Assembly (NCBI GenBank): GCA_037043015.1
Contig: CM073327.1
Span: 10,770,727-10,834,726, forward strand
DNA: 64,000 nt
Origin: Bryum argenteum
Lineage: Eukaryota > Streptophyta > Bryopsida > Bryales > Bryaceae
Reading direction: 5' to 3'
Shown here: positions 59,544-64,000 of the stretch, piece by piece
Position numbering within the stretch: position 1 is the stretch's first letter
Layout of the letters: each line of letters starts with the position of its first letter
Made by a program: the position numbers and the translations under genes
The notes under the pieces: model-generated
Databases searched by the model: none
Seen by the model: the letters and a program-made list of their open reading frames with translations, nothing else
Told to the model about the DNA's origin: nothing

Positions 59544-61396
59544 TCAGTTGGACAAGGCACTAAGACGACGCACTTTTGTTGCCGAGGCCTGTAACTTTTT
59601 AAGAGCGATTCGTGCTTCGTGCAGACGAGTGCAAATCTCCTCGTTGTCAATTTCCACGTTTCGGAGTGCTTCAAGTTCCTCTTTCCATGATTCAAGAATT
59701 CGCTCATGAAGTCTGGTTGCATGATTAAGGATATCTGCACTGAGTAACCCAAGCAAACTTGTTGGCAGAAAAGAAACCATTAATCTTCATATGTAAGTGT
59801 ATTTATCTTCTCTATTTTAACTGAAGTTTCAATCTCTAGCGTCTTGCAAACTGAGTTTGGAACATGATGCCTGAGCTTAGCAGCTACATGAATATGACCC
59901 TGGGCTTCGAAAATCTTACAACGAAATGATTAATGATCTTATCGGATATGCTTCACATGCTCATTCTAAGCAGAAGATGAAAGATATTGCAGACGAATGA
60001 TCATTCTCTACTCAAATCATCGAAAGTTTCAAACTCCACATACTGAGTAATGAGTGGATACTGCAAAACTCTCTCCTCAAACGCGGTTGAGGCATCTTCA
60101 AAACAGGCTTTTCCCGTCTCTAGCAATCTTAAGACCTGCATACGAGATGGCAACAGAAACGGCTATCAAGTAAAGGCGATGGAGGCTATGACGTGCATGA
60201 CGTATGCCGATTTTATTGGTCGATATGAACAAAGTACAGGATCTTCTGGGTTTCAGAGGTTCAGTAATAGGAGCACATACAGGCAGGTACACCAGTTGGG
60301 ACTTAATAATATCAAGACAATCGGCAGTGACCTCTTAATCGATCACGTCAGTAGGAAAAATGTAACAGACTGCTTATATGCCTTAAAACTCTCATATGCC
60401 TTCAAAATCTCTCCTGCACATGGTTGAATGTAAGATTTACTTAGATACGTCAAGACAGGTATATTAGTGCGTTGTCTCGGATCTGATTGGATTTGTGGCA
60501 CTTCAAGTGAAGGTGAACCTGATGCGTGAAGTAGTCCATCTTCTCGGTGAGCTGCTGAAAGTCTTCCTCCATTGCATTGGACAAAATTCCTCCATCTCCC
60601 GGTCCATCTTCCTTGTTTTCAAGACAATCTGTTAGAGCATCATCAGTCTCCCGACAGCGTTTCTTGCGTACCACTCCTGAGCTTGTGGACACATCATTTC
60701 CCACTGAGCTCCGCTGGGCCTTTCCATCGCGCATATCAGAAGCAGCAAAGCTTTCCCGCTGCATGAATAGAAACCAGGTGAAAAGTAGGTGCAGTGGGTT
60801 AGGTCGTTCCTATATGCAATGCAGAGGATATTTTTAGCCTACTCGGAAACTGGTCAGCAATAATCATTCGCAATAACGGATCTATTTATAGAGTCGCTCA
60901 TTGTCAGAAGCTGCATATCAATTTGCAACTTCTTAACATTCGGTGGCATAGTGCTTCTGTTCTACGACTGGAGAAATTTACGAGAGGTAAACAGCCTCTT
61001 AACTGCTCTATGTCCATAGAAACACCGACGAGAAAAGGCTTAATCACTATGAGACATTGCCACGAGAGAACGTTTCTGTTTCACACACGACATAGTGATC
61101 CGCTCCCTTAACCAATCAATCGGATCCAGCAACAACTTGAACATGTGAATGTTCTCAAAATATAAGTGATTCGAGTTAAGATGACGAGGGTCCTACAGCG
61201 ACCATGAATTAGAATACTCCACCTCTCTCTGAAAGAGTTGAATCAGCTGTCGTGGCTGAATACTATATTCAGTGTGTACTTCACTCCCTCCGTTGTCATT
61301 TCCGCTTCCCATTGAGTTAGATGCAGTCGTCCGAACAATAATGCTGTTCTTGCCTAACACAGTCAAGGTGAGTTCAGAATCAGAAGAATCCAAAGA
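59544..61396 (-). CDS. Unrecognised coiled-coil protein, at least four exons (5' end not found)
   Basis: Minus-strand exons, in order of transcription: 61396-61223, 60758-60519, 60135-60044, 59739-59544. The junctions use good signals (acceptor TATTCATGCAG, donor GTATGT, acceptor GGGTTACTCAG) and keep one frame through 233 codons to a TGA. Exon 1 here starts in phase 0 after an AG, so at least one upstream exon exists; I could not define it. The protein begins polar (SDSELTLTVLGKNSIIVRTT), has a basic nuclear-signal-like RKKRCRE near residue 90, and ends in a long charged helix (ESWKEELEALRNVEIDNEE, LHEARIALKKLQ). There are no membrane segments. A nuclear or cytoskeletal adaptor is possible, but I do not recognise the family. 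Confidence 0.6.
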
Positions 61397-62117
61397 CTAT
61401 CGCTCCGTGCTTAATAGAAACAGTAGAATGAGAAAGTGACAATTGCAATCAATGTTCTCGTAGGTACGTTTAAAGAAATCCATGAGGTTGACGCATTAGA
61501 TTTATACCTGCACCGACACTTTCGAGAGAACTTAAAGTCTCCGTTCATACGTTTGTATTGCCATCATTATTCAATGCCGTTGGTCGCTTGATCTCCAGTT
61601 CTTGAGAGAGTTGGTACAATCTGCTGATTCGCTTTTACTACGAGAGAGAAATTCCCCCTGTATTCGTCTGTAAGAATATGTCCCTGTCTGATTCTAGAGT
61701 GTCTATCGGTAATTCATCGTTCGAAACGCTTTGATTATTGGAGAAATAATAACCAAGATCTACCGAAAACTTTACTCTGAAAGTCTCTCGAGGCTATTGA
61801 GACCTACAACTTTAACTCGGAAGACCATATTAGGGAAGAAAGCCGTTGTAGCATGTGGATTAAACGCAGATGAAGAACACTACTAACTCGATCTCGAGCT
61901 ATTCACAGGTACGAGCCATGATCTACGCGGGGAACTAGGATCTTGTAATTGGGCCTGCTGTAGCTGAACAAGTTTTGAATCCACGTGTCTTGAATCTTGA
62001 GAGTATTTTCAGACAGGAAACGTCCATAGTCGAGGGCGGACAGAAAGTATCATCACTCCCGTGTACTCGATCAATGTAGCTATGATGCTTCTGATTTCTT
62101 GCCGGGACTTACGAGAC
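61397..62117 (-). other. Spacer between the coiled-coil gene and the small membrane-protein array
   Basis: It probably holds the 5' exon(s) and promoter of the coiled-coil gene. A possible short first exon with donor CAG|GTATAA lies near 61510-61550, but its phase does not fit. Near 61955-61990 there is a degenerate match to the array's leader (GGATTCAAAACTTGTTCAGC), possibly the remains of a sixth unit. Confidence 0.35.
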
Positions 62118-62255
62118 TCAACGACGTTCTAAATTCTTTGACGAAAGAGAGTGGGGAACGTTAAAACGATCACCAAAGCAAACCATGGCAGCCACGTCAA
62201 TTAGGCGGTTCCTCAAGAGCGGTTGCTCCTTCATGGATCCATTATCCCCCTCCAT
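62118..62255 (-). pseudogene. Small membrane-protein array, unit 1 (frameshifted)
   Basis: It opens MEGDNGSMKEQPLLRNRL, close to unit 2, but lacks 5 nt after the Asp-Val (GACGTGGCTGCCATGG here against GACGTGGAAGACCTGCCATGG in unit 2). The ATG frame therefore misses the hydrophobic helix and stops at 62118 after 45 codons. The helix is still readable in the shifted frame (PWFALVIVLTFPTLF, stop at 62129). This unit has recently lost its membrane segment. Confidence 0.5.
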
Positions 62256-62452
62256 AGTCTTGAATCCACCTGCTACAGCTGAAAATGGTATTGAGCGCGT
62301 ATCTTCAAATCTTGATGAGGTGTCGGATGATGTGTCAACGTTCCTTCGATCACCGCTACATTAACAACAGCTCCCGATTGTGCTGTACTTAAAGCTCGGT
62401 ACCTATCCCTTTGACAAAAGAGGATCGAGAATGGAATCTAGCACAAGTTAAA

Positions 62453-62593
62453 CTAAAAAAACTTCGGGATTCCTACCGAGAAGAAAACAATGATCCATAT
62501 CGTGAAGAGCAGCAGCGTTATACCGATCATCAAACAAATCCATGGCAGGTCTTCCACGTCAAATAGGCGGTTCCTCAAGAGTGGTTGCTCCAT
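62453..62593 (-). CDS. Small membrane-protein array, unit 2 (46 aa, one transmembrane helix)
   Basis: The ATG at 62593 is preceded in frame by a stop, so the start is clear unless an upstream exon is joined. Residues 1-17 are polar and begin MEQPLLRNRLF, which contains an acidic dileucine-type EQPLL. Residues about 18-40 form one hydrophobic helix (WICLMIGITLLLFTIWIIV). The tail is GIPKFF. It lies in a tandem array of five related minus-strand ORFs and shares its 5' and 3' flanks with its neighbours. I recognise no family and infer a small single-pass membrane protein; the function is unknown. Confidence 0.55.
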   Translation of the reverse strand: MEQPLLRNRLFDVEDLPWICLMIGITLLLFTIWIIVFFSVGIPKFF

Positions 62594-62928
62594 CCTGGAC
62601 CCTCAAATCCACCTGCTACAGCTGAAAACAGTAATGAATGCGTATCTTCAAGTCTTGATGAGGTGTCGGATAATATGATTTGTCAACGCTCCTTCGTTCA
62701 CCGTGCTATCTCATTCTTCTCTTACTGTTCCTGAACCATGAAACTCGTCCGAGATCTAACCGTCCGCAATCCATTGCTCACACGAAAGAAGTCTACCGCT
62801 ACATGAACAAACAGCTCCCGAATATGCTGTACTAATAGCTCACTGCCTACCCCTTTGACAGAAGAGAGTCGAGAAGGGAATCAAGCTCATGTTATACTGA
62901 AACAACCTAGGGATGTTCGAGAAGGTAA

Positions 62929-63123
62929 TCATGATCCAACGAGGATCCAAAGCGCCGCTACATAAAACACCACTATACAGATCATGACGAACCAAAAGCA
63001 TGATAGATTTTCTTCATCAACAGGAAAGTTCCTCAAGCCTGCTTGCTCCATCCTGGATCCGTCATCAAGAGGAAAGTTCCTCAAGCGTGCTTGCTCCATC
63101 GTGGATCCGTCATCCTCTTCCAT
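62929..63123 (-). CDS. Small membrane-protein array, unit 3 (64 aa, duplicated N-terminus)
   Basis: The N-terminus contains the same block twice: DDGSTMEQARLRNFP and DDGSRMEQAGLRNFP, from a 48-bp in-frame DNA duplication (about 63020-63115). A short acidic linker (VDEENLS) follows, then one helix at about residues 42-63 (CFWFVMICIVVFYVAALW), ending VGS. The MEQ-x-x-LRN block is shared with unit 2. The leader upstream of the ATG (TCAGCTGAAGCAGTTGGATT) matches those of units 1, 2 and 4. The in-frame duplication suggests the N-terminus tolerates length change. The function is unknown. Confidence 0.55.
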   Translation of the reverse strand: MEEDDGSTMEQARLRNFPLDDGSRMEQAGLRNFPVDEENLSCFWFVMICIVVFYVAALWILVGS

Positions 63124-63403
63124 CGTTTGAATCCAACTGCTTCAGCTGAAAATAGTATTTAACGCGTATCTACAAATCTTGAAAGTGTCTCGGATGATGT
63201 GTCAACGTTCCATCGATCACCGTGCTATCTCATTCTTCTCTTACTGTTCTTGAACTATGAAACTCGTCCGAGATCTCACCGTCCGCAATCTATTGCTCAC
63301 ACGACAGAGTTCTACCGCCACATGAACAAAGAGCTCCCGAATATGCTGTACTATAAGCTCACTACCTATTCCTCTGACAAAAATCAGTCAAGCACACGCT
63401 AAA

Positions 63404-63556
63404 CTAATACATCTTAGGGATTTGCGAGACGATAATCATGATGCAAGTGATGAATAAAAGAACCGCTACACCGATCATTATTAAAAAACGAATGCACTGC
63501 AAGTCTTCCTCGTGGTTAAGACGACGAAAATGATACACAAAATGTGCGTTATCCAT
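63404..63556 (-). CDS. Small membrane-protein array, unit 4 (50 aa, one transmembrane helix)
   Basis: It begins MDNAHFVYHFRRLNHEEDL, unlike units 2 and 3 at the extreme N-terminus, then aligns with unit 2 from the acidic EEDL onward. Its helix (FLIMIGVAVLLFITCIMII, residues about 24-43) and tail (SQIPKMY) parallel unit 2 (VGIPKFF). The frame was checked base by base to the TAG at 63404. The flanking DNA on both sides is clearly homologous to the other units. The function is unknown. Confidence 0.55.
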   Translation of the reverse strand: MDNAHFVYHFRRLNHEEDLQCIRFLIMIGVAVLLFITCIMIIVSQIPKMY

Positions 63557-63776
63557 CCTCGACCCCTTAAATCCACCTGCTACGGCTGAGAGTAGTATTG
63601 AACGCGTATCTTCAAAACTTGAAAGTACGTCGGATGAGGTGTCAACGGTCCTTCATTCACCGTGCTGCATTCACTGTTCATAAACTACGAATCTCGTCCC
63701 CTCCGCAGTCCATTGCTCACACAAAAATTATACCACTATATGAACATTAAGCTACCGACTATGCTGCACTAGAAGC

Positions 63777-63905
63777 TCACTTCCTATGGCGGTTACAATA
63801 CCAGAATAGAAATGAGAATGCCACACACAGCATGAGCATCAGAATAAAAGCCGTGCTCGTTTCTACATCCTCCCGACCACTACTGCGATACAAGGGAGTA
63901 TCCAT
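63777..63905 (-). CDS. Small membrane-protein array, unit 5 (42 aa, one transmembrane helix)
   Basis: It begins MDTPLYRSSGREDVETS, followed by one helix at residues about 19-36 (AFILMLMLCVAFSFLFW) and a basic tail, CNRHRK, which predicts an N-out/C-in arrangement by the positive-inside rule. Its 3' flank (CTATATGAACATTAAGCTAC, then CTATGCTGCACT) matches the 3' flanks of the other units. Its upstream flank does not match, so it is the edge or most diverged member. The function is unknown. Confidence 0.5.
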   Translation of the reverse strand: MDTPLYRSSGREDVETSTAFILMLMLCVAFSFLFWYCNRHRK

Positions 63906-64000
63906 TGATCGCGGCATTATCTACACTCAAGGCAGCGTCACACCCGTTCACTTAATGAGCTCTCCTATTCCGCTTTACGTCACTCGGGAACTTCACAGTC

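Larger units (their letters stand above)
62118..63905. repeat. Tandem array of about 340-530-bp gene units
   Basis: Five units with start codons at 62255, 62593, 63123, 63556 and 63905 (spacings 338, 530, 433 and 349 bp). Shared leader words (on +) are CACCTGCTACAGCTGAAAA, GCGCGTATCTTCAAATCTTG and GTGTCGGATGATGTGTCAAC. Shared trailer words are ACATGAACAAAGAGCTCCCG and AATATGCTGTACT. On the minus strand the leader ends TTTTCAGCTGTAGCAGGT, which also resembles a splice acceptor, so an upstream exon per unit is possible. Confidence 0.85.

Noticed and set aside
60050..60427. 125-codon + frame
   Set aside because: It overlaps, on the opposite strand, a spliced coding exon (60044-60135) with better evidence.
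1..64000. CRISPR arrays, bacterial operons, rRNA or tRNA genes
   Set aside because: No such structure seen; the window is plainly eukaryotic and the only tRNA-like sequence is the SINE head.

Overview
This is a nuclear genome window from a land plant. The evidence is a 29-exon transportin-1 gene with plant-type GT-AG introns, a plant A20/AN1 stress-associated protein, Copia LTR retrotransposons, and CACTA and Harbinger-type DNA transposons. I cannot place it more precisely. The many small exons, the AT-rich intergenic DNA and a Tc1-like DD34E transposon would fit a bryophyte or other early-diverging plant, but that is inference. Genes are sparse islands in repeat-rich DNA.

Layout. 1-2.85 kb: gag-pol of a degenerate Copia element on the minus strand, running off the left edge. 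3-4.9 kb: gene debris, namely a minus-strand coiled-coil exon and a broken GAMYB-like fragment. 4.9-9.3 kb: AT-rich repeats with a tRNA-derived SINE. 9.8-18.04 kb: the complete transportin-1 gene (893 aa), whose intron 1 is filled with five diverged tandem repeats. 18.6-26.9 kb: intergenic DNA with a 68-bp duplication, a Harbinger-type MITE with TAA target duplications, a non-autonomous CACTA element, and members of an abundant MITE family whose ends read ACCCCTAAAGG. 27-31.4 kb: a second decayed Copia element (+). Its 3' LTR is interrupted by a 2.37-kb Tc1/mariner element (31.4-33.77 kb) with 28-bp perfect inverted repeats and a transposase broken by one stop codon. 35.5-36.1 kb: the A20/AN1 SAP gene (minus), with five repeat units in its presumed 5' leader/intron. 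38.5-45.6 kb: repeats and a palindromic insertion. 45.66-49.6 kb: a ten-exon gene for a 365-aa, ten-helix membrane protein resembling the N-terminal half of the ZnT5/MTP12 zinc transporters. One intron appears to be a U12-type AT-AC intron. 49.8-58.5 kb: repeats. 59.5-61.4 kb: at least four exons (minus) of an unrecognised coiled-coil protein.

The most unusual region is 62.1-63.9 kb. Five tandem minus-strand ORFs of 42-64 codons share homologous flanks. Four encode a short polar N-terminus followed by one hydrophobic helix, and the fifth has lost that helix through a 5-nt deletion. I recognise no family for them, and they may be a lineage-specific array of small membrane proteins.

The genes are independent eukaryotic transcription units. 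Nothing suggests an operon or a shared pathway, apart from the common ancestry of the five small membrane-protein ORFs.
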